DNA from: Propionibacteriaceae bacterium
Lineage (GTDB): Bacteria > Actinomycetota > Actinomycetes > Propionibacteriales > Propionibacteriaceae
Direction: 5' to 3'
Assembly: GCA_031282235.1 (NCBI GenBank)
Contig: JAITED010000162.1
Location: 1 to 7,816, forward strand
Length of the DNA: 7,816 nt
How positions within the stretch are numbered: position 1 is the first letter of the stretch; each line of letters starts with the position of its first letter. Below the pieces are notes generated by a model. The model made no database searches. It was not told where the DNA came from and worked only from the letters and a program-made list of their open reading frames with translations. Below, one piece after another: positions 1-6,345 of this stretch. Position numbers and translations under genes: made by a program.

Positions 1-45
1 TACAACCTCTAGCAAGTGCATATATCGTGTCCGCGCCACGCCAGT

Positions 46-74
46 TTGGGGCTTCGCTCTCTTGCCAGTAGACT
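46..74 (+). promoter_or_regulatory. Putative promoter of the initiator tRNA gene
   Basis: A -35-like TTGGGG (46-51) and a -10-like TAGACT (69-74, fitting the actinobacterial TAnnnT pattern) are separated by exactly 17 bases. The -10 ends 12 bases before the mature tRNA, so transcription would begin at about 81 with a 6-base leader. The spacing and position are seen directly; promoter activity is inferred. Confidence 0.4.
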
Positions 75-86
75 TATTCGGCACGA

Positions 87-163
87 CGCGGGGTGGAGCA
101 GTTCGGTAGCTCGCCGGGCTCATAACCCGGAGGTCAGAGGTTCAAATCCTCTCCCCGCTACCA
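87..163 (+). tRNA. Initiator tRNA-fMet (anticodon CAT, 3' CCA encoded)
   Basis: A 77-base cloverleaf. The acceptor arm CGCGGGG / CCCCGCT is paired except for C1 opposite U72, and an unpaired first position is a hallmark of bacterial initiator tRNA. The D stem GAGC/GCTC contains A11-U24, and the anticodon stem CCGGG/CCCGG provides the three consecutive G-C pairs above the loop needed for P-site entry. The anticodon CAT lies at 121-123 and the TΨC loop reads TTCAAAT. CCA is encoded at 161-163. These features separate it from elongator Met and from tRNA-Ile(CAU). It reads the start codon after charging with methionine and formylation. It stands alone, with its own promoter candidate and terminator. 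Confidence 0.96.
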
Positions 164-169
164 GAGAAG

Positions 170-214
170 CACCCGGTTTGACTAGGCCAAATGCCATTCC
201 AAACCGGGTGTTTT
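170..214 (+). terminator. Rho-independent terminator of the tRNA gene
   Basis: A perfect 10-bp stem, CACCCGGTTT (170-179) with AAACCGGGTG (201-210), encloses a 21-base loop and is followed directly by TTTT (211-214). It begins 6 bases after the CCA end. On the other strand the hairpin has no T-run, so it is not obviously a terminator for the convergent plsC gene. Confidence 0.88.
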
Positions 215-239
215 AGTTTATAAGCCGAAACCCTAACGC

Positions 240-839
240 CTAGCGGCGCTTTCTTAAGGCTACGGGGACGTAGTGGTCTGCTATCAGCATCTTAGTGATG
301 GTGTCGCGCAGCAGGGTTTGGGCGGCGTCGAAGCTCAACCCGGAGATGTCTAGGGGTGGGCCGAAGCGGATTTGGAGGGTTTTGGAGCGGAAGCGGTAGT
401 CGCCGACGATGGCGTAGGGGATGATGGGGCAGTTTGCGCGCCCAGCCATCGCTACGGCACCGCCCTTGAACGGGAGCAGCAGTTCTGCGGTGAAGTTGCG
501 GCCAGCTTCAGGCGATACGTTGACCATGTGGCCGCCCTGCAGCACGGCCACGGCGGCGTGCAGGGCATCGGAGTTGCGTTTGCGGCCAAAATCTACCGGG
601 ATGGAGCCGATGGCGCGGAAGATGAAACCGTACCAGCCGTCGAACAGTTCCTGTTTGGCCAGAGTGCCAACGTAACGGTGCGTACACGCGGCAACCAGCA
701 GCGGGTCGGCAGCGTTGAAGTGGTTCCCGGCTAACACTGCGGCACCGCTTGTGGGGATGTTTTCTAGGCCGATTCGGCGCGGAGACGTCAACCAACGCAG
801 GATATAACCCCCCAATTTGACCATTGCGTATGCTCTCAT
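240..839 (-). CDS. plsC: 1-acyl-sn-glycerol-3-phosphate acyltransferase (PlsC family)
   Basis: Predicted to move an acyl group onto lysophosphatidic acid (or a related acceptor) at the membrane, giving phosphatidic acid for phospholipids. Numbered from the chosen start (199 aa): the catalytic NH-x4-D motif is H40/D45 within GNHFNAADP. The second block is GSIPVDFGRKRN (78-89), and the third, normally FPEGTRS, reads SPEAGRN (109-115). The fourth is CPIIPYAIVG (137-146). All four acyltransferase blocks are present in order. The first ~20 residues are hydrophobic and probably membrane-associated.

The start at 839 is preferred because GGGAGG (843-848) lies just before it. An ATG at 857 (6 residues longer) has no ribosome site but could be read from a leaderless transcript. 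The substrate cannot be fixed from sequence, and other acyl acceptors are possible. It is divergent from coaB and close to the acyl-CoA ligase. Confidence 0.88.
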   Translation of the reverse strand: MRAYAMVKLGGYILRWLTSPRRIGLENIPTSGAAVLAGNHFNAADPLLVAACTHRYVGTLAKQELFDGWYGFIFRAIGSIPVDFGRKRNSDALHAAVAVLQGGHMVNVSPEAGRNFTAELLLPFKGGAVAMAGRANCPIIPYAIVGDYRFRSKTLQIRFGPPLDISGLSFDAAQTLLRDTITKMLIADHYVPVALRKRR

Positions 840-842
840 GTT

Positions 843-848
843 CCTCCC
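843..848 (-). promoter_or_regulatory. Shine-Dalgarno site deciding the plsC start
   Basis: Read on the minus strand, GGGAGG is followed by AAC and then ATG at 839. The spacing is short (3 bases) but the match is strong. It lies inside the coding sequence if the upstream ATG at 857 is used, which argues that 839 is the main start. Confidence 0.6.
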
Positions 849-864
849 AAAACGCATCGTGAGC

Positions 865-871
865 TATCGTA
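865..871. promoter_or_regulatory. Shared, overlapping -10 elements for divergent plsC and coaB
   Basis: The plus strand reads TATCGT (865-870), then exactly 7 bases, then the coaB ATG at 878. This is the spacing of an actinobacterial leaderless promoter, and coaB has no Shine-Dalgarno sequence. The minus strand reads TACGAT (871 to 866), 8 bases before the ATG at 857, which would give plsC a leader of about 18 bases containing its GGGAGG. Both hexamers fit TAnnnT and overlap on opposite strands. No convincing -35 is visible on either side. Function is inferred from position. Confidence 0.5.
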
Positions 872-877
872 GCGCTC

Positions 878-1642
878 ATGGACGTAACAGGTCGCAACGT
901 GCTCATAACCTCTGGCGGCACAGCGGAACCGATAGACCCGGTGCGCGCTATCACCAACGGCGCTTCCGGAGCGCTCGGCGCGCGTATTGCAGACGTGTTT
1001 TTGAGCAAGCCAGATGTCGATACGGTTTATTACGTCGCCCCGCGTACCGCGCGGCTGCCCAACGACAATCCGAAGCTGGTTTGGGTGGAGGTGAGCGGCA
1101 CCGACTCGTTGGAATCCGCCATCCGCGACATCTGCGGCCAAGTGCGGGTGGACGCTATCGTACATGCGATGGCGGTGAGCGATTACAAGCCGCGCAGCGT
1201 CACCACCGTGGGCGCATTGGCCGACGCTCTATGCGCCCACTCCCCCGCCCCGGACAACCCCGCTGCGCTGCGCCAAATCATTCAGTCGCTGCCGGGCTTT
1301 GACCGTAACCATAAAATCCGCTCCAACGCTGGCGATTTGGTGATTATCACGGAACCCACCCAGAAAGTGATTGCGCTGTTACGCGGCCTTGCTCCGCAGG
1401 CGGTCATCATCGGTTTCAAGCTGCTCACCGACGTATCGCACGCTGATTTGATACGCGCCGCCCAAGGGATTCTCACCAAAAACGACTGTGACTACGTACT
1501 CGCTAACGACAGCAGCGATATTGACCGCACTCACCACATCGGCTACCTCATCGACCGGCAAGGCCACGAGCAACGTTTCGACACCAAAGCCGACATCGCC
1601 GCCGCGCTGGTGGCCGCTACCTACCAATCTATGGAAATCTAG
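878..1642 (+). CDS. coaB: Phosphopantothenate--cysteine ligase, stand-alone CoaB
   Basis: Joins 4'-phosphopantothenate to cysteine, the second step from pantothenate to CoA, in the cytosol. The 254-aa protein carries the nucleotide-binding start TSGGTAEPID (11-20) followed by VRAITN (22-27) and SGALG (30-34). Further on are HAMAVSDY (96-103), HKIRS (145-149), the late core IIGFKLLTDV (176-185) and LAND (207-210).

These features resemble the stand-alone CoaB of streptococci and enterococci as I remember it (which also has HSMAVSDY and IGFKLL), rather than the C-terminal half of the fused CoaBC usual in actinobacteria. There is no CoaC domain in this protein; it is the next gene, 15 bases downstream. 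No ribosome site is present, and a -10-like TATCGT 7 bases upstream suggests a leaderless transcript. Confidence 0.93.
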   Translation: MDVTGRNVLITSGGTAEPIDPVRAITNGASGALGARIADVFLSKPDVDTVYYVAPRTARLPNDNPKLVWVEVSGTDSLESAIRDICGQVRVDAIVHAMAVSDYKPRSVTTVGALADALCAHSPAPDNPAALRQIIQSLPGFDRNHKIRSNAGDLVIITEPTQKVIALLRGLAPQAVIIGFKLLTDVSHADLIRAAQGILTKNDCDYVLANDSSDIDRTHHIGYLIDRQGHEQRFDTKADIAAALVAATYQSMEI

Positions 1643-1657
1643 GGGAGAATAGAGCAC

Positions 1658-2191
1658 ATGAGCAGAATCCTGTTAGGTGTCACCGGCTCCATCGCCGCGT
1701 ATAAAGCCGCCGATTTGACGCACCGCCTCACTAAAGACGGGCATCAGGTCGATGTGGTGTTGACGCGCTCGGCTGCGGAGTTCATCACCCCCCTCACGCT
1801 GCACACCCTGTCGGGGCGTCCGGTGTACGGCTACAACCAGTTCACCGATAATTACGATGATGTACGCCACATCACACTAGCCCGCGATGTCGATATAGCA
1901 ATCATTGCTCCTGCAACCGCTAATATCATCGGTAAACTGGCCTCTGGCTTAGCAGATGACCATTTGACTACGGTATTCACTGCGCTTCGCAATCAACCCC
2001 GACTCATCGCTCCGGCCATGAACACCTACATGTACGAAAACCCCATCGTGCAACAAAACCTAGCTAAACTGCTCGCAACCGGCTTCGAGCTGATTGAACC
2101 CACCGAGGCGCTGTTGGCCTGTGGCGACATCGGGAAAGGCGCGCTGCCCCCCGTAGAAACCATCGTGCAGCGTATCTACGCCCGGCTGTAG
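1658..2191 (+). CDS. coaC: Phosphopantothenoylcysteine decarboxylase, stand-alone CoaC
   Basis: An FMN-dependent enzyme that decarboxylates 4'-phosphopantothenoyl-cysteine to 4'-phosphopantetheine, the step after CoaB. The 177 residues are typical of a single-domain homo-oligomeric flavin enzyme. The start MSRILLGVTGSIAAYKAADL is the flavoprotein fingerprint (GVTGSIAAYK, 7-16). The active-site His is H71 in RHITLA, and IIAPATANI (82-90) is part of the flavin pocket. The substrate clamp PAMNTYM is 119-125. The catalytic Cys is C155 in LACGDIGKG, so the active site looks intact. The site AGGGGAG (1641-1647) overlaps the coaB stop and lies 10 bases before the ATG. With a 15-base gap the two genes almost certainly share a transcript. 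Confidence 0.94.
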   Translation: MSRILLGVTGSIAAYKAADLTHRLTKDGHQVDVVLTRSAAEFITPLTLHTLSGRPVYGYNQFTDNYDDVRHITLARDVDIAIIAPATANIIGKLASGLADDHLTTVFTALRNQPRLIAPAMNTYMYENPIVQQNLAKLLATGFELIEPTEALLACGDIGKGALPPVETIVQRIYARL

Positions 2192-2336
2192 TTGCCGTTC
2201 ACCGCTTGTCAGAACCCTACCCCCACGGTCTTAAGTTTCTTCTGGTGGCGCGTAAACGACCCAGTATCCGGCGTTTGATGCCCTAGGATGGCTAGAGGTG
2301 GGTGTTTCGCAAAGGATAGGAAACGAACGGAGAACT

Positions 2337-4052
2337 ATGCCCGAGAGTATAAATACGAGACCGTGGTTGCGCTACTACGGCGATATGCCAGCCGATATTG
2401 AGGTGCCGCAAGTCAACCTGTACGAACTGTTCGCTGCTGCGGCCACGAAATACCCAGACCGTAACGCCATTATCTTTATGGGCACTTTCATCACGTATCG
2501 CCAACTGCTCGCCGAAGTTGACCGTTGCGCCGCCGCTTTCAGCGCTCTGGGCGTCAAATCCGGCGACTCCGCCACGTTGGTGATGCCCAATATCCCCAAT
2601 ACCCCCATCATGTTCTACGCCTTGAACAAGCTCGGTGCCCGAGTCGCGCTGGCGCATCCGCTCTCCAGCGCCCCCGAACTCGCGCACTACCTAGAGGTGA
2701 CCAACAGCAAATGGGCGGTCACCGTGGACATGTTCTACGAGAAGTTCCGCGGCACTATTGATGCTGCGCGGGTGCGTAAACTGGTCATCACCCACATCCC
2801 CGACTTCCTAAAGCCGCTACTGAAAGTCGGTTTCCGGGTCACTAAAGGGCGCAAAATCCCTACGATGCCCAAGGATGACAAGCTGGTTATTGAGTGGCAA
2901 GACTTCATAGCTGGTGCCCCTAAAACTTTGGACACCACCCCATACGTGCGCCCCCAGCAGCCCGGTGATGGTGCCGTGGTGTTGTTCTCCGGCGGCACTA
3001 CCGCCTTGCCGAAAGGTATTGAGCTTTCCAACACCGCCTTTAACGCGCTCAAAGTTTCGGTGCAGCTGATGACCAACCTAGACGAGTTCGACTCGGTGTT
3101 GACCATCATGCCGCTGTTCCACGGTTTCGGGTTGGGGTTGTGTGTCCACACCACGCTGTGTACCGGTGCCTGCTCCATTCTGGTGCCGGAGGTAAGCGCC
3201 AAGAGCTACATCGAAAACTTGCAGAAGTATCGCCCCACACTCATCCCCGGCGTGCCCACCCTCTTTGAGTCGCTGCTACGCCACCCGGATTTCCCCAAAC
3301 TGCGCTTCGACAACCTGCGCGGCGCCTACTCCGGTGGCGACTCCCTCACCCCCGACCTCAAACATCGTTTCGACGCCCGTATCAAAGCCCAGGGTTCCAA
3401 AGTGGAGTTACTGGAGGGGTACGGCCTCACCGAGACGGTAACAGTCTGCGTTTTAAGCCCCCACGATGCTTACCGCGAGGGTTCTATGGGCATCCCACAG
3501 CCGGGGATGCTAGTGAAGATTGTGACTCCTGACACCACAGACGAGTTGCCATACGGCACAGTGGGCGAAATCTGCGCTACCGGCCCCACTTTGATGAACC
3601 GCTATCTCGGCGACCCGGAGGCCACCGCCAACACTCTGCGCCAACACCCGGACGGGCGTATTTGGTGCCACACCGGCGACATCGGTTCCATGGATTCCGA
3701 CGGCTACCTCTACTTCGTCAACCGCCTGAAGCGCATCATCAAGGTGAGCGGCGTGGCAGTGTATCCGATGCAGGTGGAGCAGGTGCTAGAGGCACATCCC
3801 CTAGTCGACCGCGCCTGCGTGATTGGGGTGCCTGACGATTACCAGATGGCTCGGGTGCGGGCGTATGCAATCCCCGCCGCCGGAGTGAAAGCGGACGAAG
3901 CGGCCAAAGAGACGCTGCTGAAACACTGCCGCCAACAACTCAACAAGTGGTCAGCCCCCCGCGAACTGGAGTTCCGCGACGACCTGCCGCGTACCCTCGT
4001 CGGCAAAATTGACTACCGCGCCCTAGAGCGCGAAGCCAGCGCCGAAAACTGA
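2337..4052 (+). CDS. Long-chain fatty acid--CoA ligase (AMP-binding, FadD-like)
   Basis: Activates a fatty acid through an acyl-AMP intermediate and transfers it to CoA in the cytosol. The 571-aa length fits the family. The nucleotide loop is FSGGTTALPKG (217-227), a variant of the usual TSGTTGxPKG with Ala for the second Gly. YGLTET is 362-367 and the ribose-binding TGD is 446-448. The hinge NRLKRIIKVSG is 462-472. The C-terminal catalytic lysine is K557 in VGKIDY.

The start at 2337 is chosen because CGGAGA ends 3 bases before it and the familiar RPWLRYYGDMP opening follows within a few residues. A GTG at 2298 in the same frame would add 13 residues but has no clear ribosome site. It follows coaC by 145 bases without an obvious terminator, so it may be partly co-transcribed. 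CoA supply, acyl activation and PlsC then form one plausible route. Chain-length preference is not visible. Confidence 0.92.
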   Translation: MPESINTRPWLRYYGDMPADIEVPQVNLYELFAAAATKYPDRNAIIFMGTFITYRQLLAEVDRCAAAFSALGVKSGDSATLVMPNIPNTPIMFYALNKLGARVALAHPLSSAPELAHYLEVTNSKWAVTVDMFYEKFRGTIDAARVRKLVITHIPDFLKPLLKVGFRVTKGRKIPTMPKDDKLVIEWQDFIAGAPKTLDTTPYVRPQQPGDGAVVLFSGGTTALPKGIELSNTAFNALKVSVQLMTNLDEFDSVLTIMPLFHGFGLGLCVHTTLCTGACSILVPEVSAKSYIENLQKYRPTLIPGVPTLFESLLRHPDFPKLRFDNLRGAYSGGDSLTPDLKHRFDARIKAQGSKVELLEGYGLTETVTVCVLSPHDAYREGSMGIPQPGMLVKIVTPDTTDELPYGTVGEICATGPTLMNRYLGDPEATANTLRQHPDGRIWCHTGDIGSMDSDGYLYFVNRLKRIIKVSGVAVYPMQVEQVLEAHPLVDRACVIGVPDDYQMARVRAYAIPAAGVKADEAAKETLLKHCRQQLNKWSAPRELEFRDDLPRTLVGKIDYRALEREASAEN

Positions 4053-4074
4053 CCCCATTTCCCACCCCCAACCT

Positions 4075-4093
4075 CGTCATGCTGCGCGCAGTC
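4075..4093. repeat. REP-like palindrome, intact copy
   Basis: The 17 bases at 4075-4091 are the exact reverse complement of 7721-7737, immediately right of the insertion sequence. When the left flank of that element (GA, 6330-6331) is joined to the right flank, the match extends to 19 bases (4075-4093). The core CTGCGCGCAG is a perfect palindrome. It lies 22 bases after the acyl-CoA ligase stop codon. Two copies of this match in a 7.8-kb window suggest a dispersed family. Confidence 0.7.
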
Positions 4094-4104
4094 GGTCATT
4101 TGTA

Positions 4105-4338
4105 GCTCCCTGCCCGAAGGGGGTGCCGACGTAAGTCGGCGGGGGTTACTAGTGAGCGGCGCAGGGAGATAACCCCCGACAGGCTACGCCTGCCACCCCC
4201 TTCAAGAAGGGGGCTGATATCGTTTGTTGCCCCCTTTTCAAAGGGGGTGCCGCCGTAGGCGGCGGGGGTTTCTGTCCTGTGGTGTGTGGAGATAACCCCC
4301 GACAGGCTACGCCTGCCACCCCCTTCAAGAAGGGGGCT
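4105..4338. repeat. Two tandem inverted-repeat elements with paired hairpins (non-coding region 4053-4490)
   Basis: Four related half-units alternate in orientation: 4112-4150 (forward), 4165-4215 (reverse), 4229-4273 (forward) and 4288-4338 (reverse). The two reverse halves are identical over 51 bases and lie 123 bases apart.

Each half has two parts: a GC hairpin of the form CCCCCTT-loop-AAGGGGG (5' side shortened in the first), then a second small hairpin with loop GTA or GTAA, then GGGGGTT. The second stem reads GCCGAC/GTCGGC (4125-4140), GCCGCC/GGCGGC (4249-4263) and, read on the minus strand, GGCAGGC/GCCTGTC with one G-U pair. Facing halves can also pair with each other through GGGGGTT and AACCCCC. 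No protein is credible: apparent open frames on the minus strand are just the repeat read twice. It may be a MITE-like or REP-pair element that ends or protects the upstream transcript. Confidence 0.8.
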
Positions 4339-4388
4339 TTGACTCGATTTCTGCCACCTTTCCAAAAAGAGCACGAAAACAGACACTT

Positions 4389-4417
4389 TTGCACATTGGC
4401 TTAACCGCACGTATTAC
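4389..4417 (+). promoter_or_regulatory. Candidate promoter for the membrane protein gene
   Basis: TTGCAC (4389-4394) and TATTAC (4412-4417) are 17 bases apart, 73 bases upstream of the ATG at 4491. The -10 is imperfect, and an overlapping TACGCT (4415-4420) fits TAnnnT better but with a 20-base spacer. It lies after the repeat block, consistent with the downstream gene having its own transcript. Confidence 0.3.
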
Positions 4418-4490
4418 GCTAGTGGCAGTACGTAACACCGCACGGTGCGACGATCCAACCCAACTTGGAATAAAGATTCTGTGAGGAGAC

Positions 4491-5294
4491 ATGGCAACTA
4501 AAAAGCCGTCCCAGGCTAGCTCCGATTCAGCTACCAAAACTAGTAAAGGTAGCCCCATTTTTACCCCTACTCCCGAAGCGCGTTCCAGCGCCAACACTAA
4601 ACGCATCATTGCGATTGTGCTTTGGGTTATCGCTATCGGTTTGGAGGCCGTAGCCATCTTCTGGTTGCTGCGTCCCCCGTTCGACGAACTGGTGGAGAAC
4701 CAAGGGTTCCCGCAGTGGCGCTGGTACACCCTGATTGGCGCCCTAGTAGTGATAGGCGCGCTGTCGATTGTCGGTTCGCTGCTGTGGAAGCAGGCCAACC
4801 ATTTAGACCCCGCCTCCCGCAAGGAAACAGTGCGTTTCTTCGTACAGAACCAGTTGGGCGCGATTATTGCGCTGGTAGCGTTCGTTCCGCTCATCATCGT
4901 CATCTTCTTAAACAAGGATATGGACGGGAAACAGAAAGGTATCGCTGGCGGTGTGGGCATCGCGCTTGCCCTAGTCGCAACGCTGGTGGGTATCGACTTC
5001 AAGCCGTTGTCGCAGGAGCAAGCGGCGGTTGAATCTCAGGTCGTCACCCAGTTGGTCGGCGAGGATAACGTCTGGTGGAGTGAGGGTGGCAACGTGGTGC
5101 ACCTGTGCCAGCAAGCCTCCGACATCGCAAACGCCAAGACTCCGATTCACAACGGCACCATCGCCGAAGCGCTGGCGCAGGGTAAAGAGGGCATCACCTT
5201 GAAGCTGGATACCGAACTGACCCAGTGCGACCTGCCGGTGCCCGACAACTTAACCGAGATTGAAGCTTGGGTACGTGAAGCGCGCGGCAAGTAG
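4491..5294 (+). CDS. Four-helix membrane protein with soluble C-terminal domain, function unknown
   Basis: No enzyme motif is recognised. The 267 residues run as follows: a polar Ser/Thr/Lys-rich N-terminus (1-37), four hydrophobic segments at about 38-60, 79-99, 121-140 and 150-168, and then a ~100-residue soluble domain (169-267).

The best-patterned stretch lies between helices 2 and 4: WKQANHLDPASRKETVRFF (99-117) followed by QNQLGAIIALVAFVPLIIVIFLNKDMDGKQKGIAGG (119-154). The NKDMDGKQK loop resembles, from memory, unnamed actinobacterial membrane proteins. The C-terminal domain has VWWSEGGNVVHLC with Cys206, and a second cysteine at 246, which could form a disulfide if the domain is outside. 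There is no signal peptide or lipobox. GAGGAG (4483-4488) lies only 2 bases before the ATG, which is unusually close. Confidence 0.82.
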   Translation: MATKKPSQASSDSATKTSKGSPIFTPTPEARSSANTKRIIAIVLWVIAIGLEAVAIFWLLRPPFDELVENQGFPQWRWYTLIGALVVIGALSIVGSLLWKQANHLDPASRKETVRFFVQNQLGAIIALVAFVPLIIVIFLNKDMDGKQKGIAGGVGIALALVATLVGIDFKPLSQEQAAVESQVVTQLVGEDNVWWSEGGNVVHLCQQASDIANAKTPIHNGTIAEALAQGKEGITLKLDTELTQCDLPVPDNLTEIEAWVREARGK

Positions 5295-5307
5295 CCCATC
5301 CGCTAAG

Positions 5308-5326
5308 TTAATCCTAATTAGATTAA
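5308..5326. repeat. Small AT-rich inverted repeat
   Basis: TTAATC (5308-5313) and GATTAA (5321-5326) are perfect inverted arms, with the 8-base palindrome CTAATTAG (5314-5321) at the centre. It lies 13 bases after the membrane protein stop codon, before the terminator. It could be a protein-binding site or chance. No T-run follows, so it is not a terminator by itself. Confidence 0.3.
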
Positions 5327-5338
5327 ACGCATAGAAAT

Positions 5339-5378
5339 ACGCGGGGAGAGGGGCGTTCAGCCTCCCTCCCCGTGTTTT
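5339..5378 (+). terminator. Rho-independent terminator between convergent genes
   Basis: ACGCGGGGAG (5339-5348) pairs with CTCCCCGTGT (5366-5375), including one G-T pair, over a 17-base loop in which a few further pairs are possible. A run of four T follows at 5375-5378. It ends the 4491-5294 gene. On the minus strand the same stem is followed only by ATTTC, so it would be a weaker stop for recO. Confidence 0.75.
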
Positions 5379-5408
5379 ACGTATTTATAGTGTTTTAACC
5401 CTCTCGTA

Positions 5409-6158
5409 CTACCCCTCGCGGACTCCATCGCGTTCCAACAGTGGCAGGGAACGCAGCGAGTGTTCCAGATGCCAGGAGACGTATCCGGCCACTAAGCCGT
5501 CCACTTCGCGTAACACCGTATCGGGGCAGCCTTGGGTGGCTGCCCAATCGCCGGAGAGCAGCATCCCGAGCAGTTGCCACGCCGCCGCCGGAACCTTAGC
5601 TGCACCAGAGGGGCGGCAATCGGCACACACCATGCCGCCTGCGGCAGCCGAGAACCACTGCCCGGGAGCGCCGCAGCGGGCGCACTGCTGCAAGTTTGGG
5701 GCGTAACCGGCCACGCTGAGGGCGCGCAACAGGTAGGAATCCAAAATCATGGTGCTGGGGCGCGGGCCAGCGTTGGTGCCCACGCTGAGCGCTTGCAGCG
5801 CCCCCACCAACAGCCGATACTGTTGCCCGGCGGGTTCGCCCTCCACCACCAGTTTGTCTGCCGTTTCCAGCATCACCTCACCGGCGGTGTAACGCGGATA
5901 ATCGCTACTCAGCGGCGCACCGAACAGGTGCAGCGTCTCCACTTGGGTGATGATGTCCAAATTACGTCCCACCGCGAACTGAGCGTCGATGTGGCTGAAC
6001 GGCTCCAGCCGCGCCCCAAACTTAGACGATGTGCGCCGTACTCCTTTAGCCACCGCCCGTATTTTGCCATGCTCCCGCGCCAACATGATGATGATACGGT
6101 CAGCCTCCCCGAGACGATAGGTGCGCAGCACCACCCCTTGGTCACGGTAGGTCGGCAT
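5409..6158 (-). CDS. recO: DNA repair protein RecO
   Basis: RecO works with RecF and RecR to load RecA on SSB-coated single-stranded DNA in gap repair and to anneal strands. The 249-aa protein starts with MPTYRDQGVVLRTYRLGEADRI, the standard N-terminal OB-fold opening (to about residue 80). KGVRRTSSKFGARLEPF (38-54) is a typical DNA-binding stretch. A helical domain follows and contains a zinc site: C159-x2-C162 and C178-x2-C181, all four cysteines present.

The ATG at 6158 is chosen because the conserved MxxYRD opening begins there, with AGGGG close by. An ATG at 6224 would add 22 residues that do not resemble RecO. The gene converges on the membrane protein gene, and its 5' side faces the insertion sequence, whose left end lies 173 bases upstream. 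Confidence 0.94.
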   Translation of the reverse strand: MPTYRDQGVVLRTYRLGEADRIIIMLAREHGKIRAVAKGVRRTSSKFGARLEPFSHIDAQFAVGRNLDIITQVETLHLFGAPLSSDYPRYTAGEVMLETADKLVVEGEPAGQQYRLLVGALQALSVGTNAGPRPSTMILDSYLLRALSVAGYAPNLQQCARCGAPGQWFSAAAGGMVCADCRPSGAAKVPAAAWQLLGMLLSGDWAATQGCPDTVLREVDGLVAGYVSWHLEHSLRSLPLLERDGVREG

Positions 6159-6320
6159 GCCCCTATTCTGCCAACTAAACCCCTCAAATCCGGCCAACCC
6201 GAGCCGCAAACGCTCTGCAAGCACTCCATCCGCTACTAACCACTATTTGAGACCCCGGAGCAAGATGGTTACGGTGCCAGAGCTAAAGATGGTGGTTGAG
6301 ATGTCACGGGTTAGGTTTCT

Positions 6321-6331
6321 GGATGCTGCGA
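6321..6331. repeat. Left part of the REP-like palindrome interrupted by the IS110 element
   Basis: GGATGCTGCGA lies directly before the CT core at the left end of the insertion sequence. With the right flank (7723-7737) it rebuilds an imperfect palindrome with 8-base arms ATGCTGCG and CGCAGCAT. TGCTGCGA (6324-6331) is repeated exactly at 6400-6407 inside the element's RNA, as expected for a guide. The rest of 6159-6320, between recO and this repeat, shows no gene or clear signal. Confidence 0.7.
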
Positions 6332-6345
6332 CTGCCAGTATGGTG

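Noticed and set aside
2298..2336. GTG start for the acyl-CoA ligase
   Set aside because: The ATG at 2337 has a GGAGA site just upstream and sits next to the conserved opening; the extra 13 residues look non-coding.
4075..4093. The intact REP-like copy as a second target for this IS
   Set aside because: It keeps CT-GCGCGCAGC but lacks the left half; only about 3 of 8 bases match the target guide TGCTGCGA. On the other strand 7 of 8 match but the core would be GC, not CT.
4112..4338. CRISPR array
   Set aside because: Only two identical units of 51 bases, alternating with inverted related units rather than unique spacers, and no cas genes.
4096..4410. Minus-strand open frames across the repeat block (104 and 81 aa)
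   Set aside because: Both are translations of the same repeat twice (GVAGVACRG repeated), with no ribosome site; they are by-products of the palindromic elements.
6159..6224. Longer recO start at 6224
   Set aside because: The 22 extra residues do not resemble RecO, and the conserved MPTYRDQGVVLR opening starts at 6158.
5532..6239. 235-aa plus-strand open frame opposite recO
   Set aside because: It lies entirely over recO on the other strand, with composition typical of a shadow frame and no recognisable motif.
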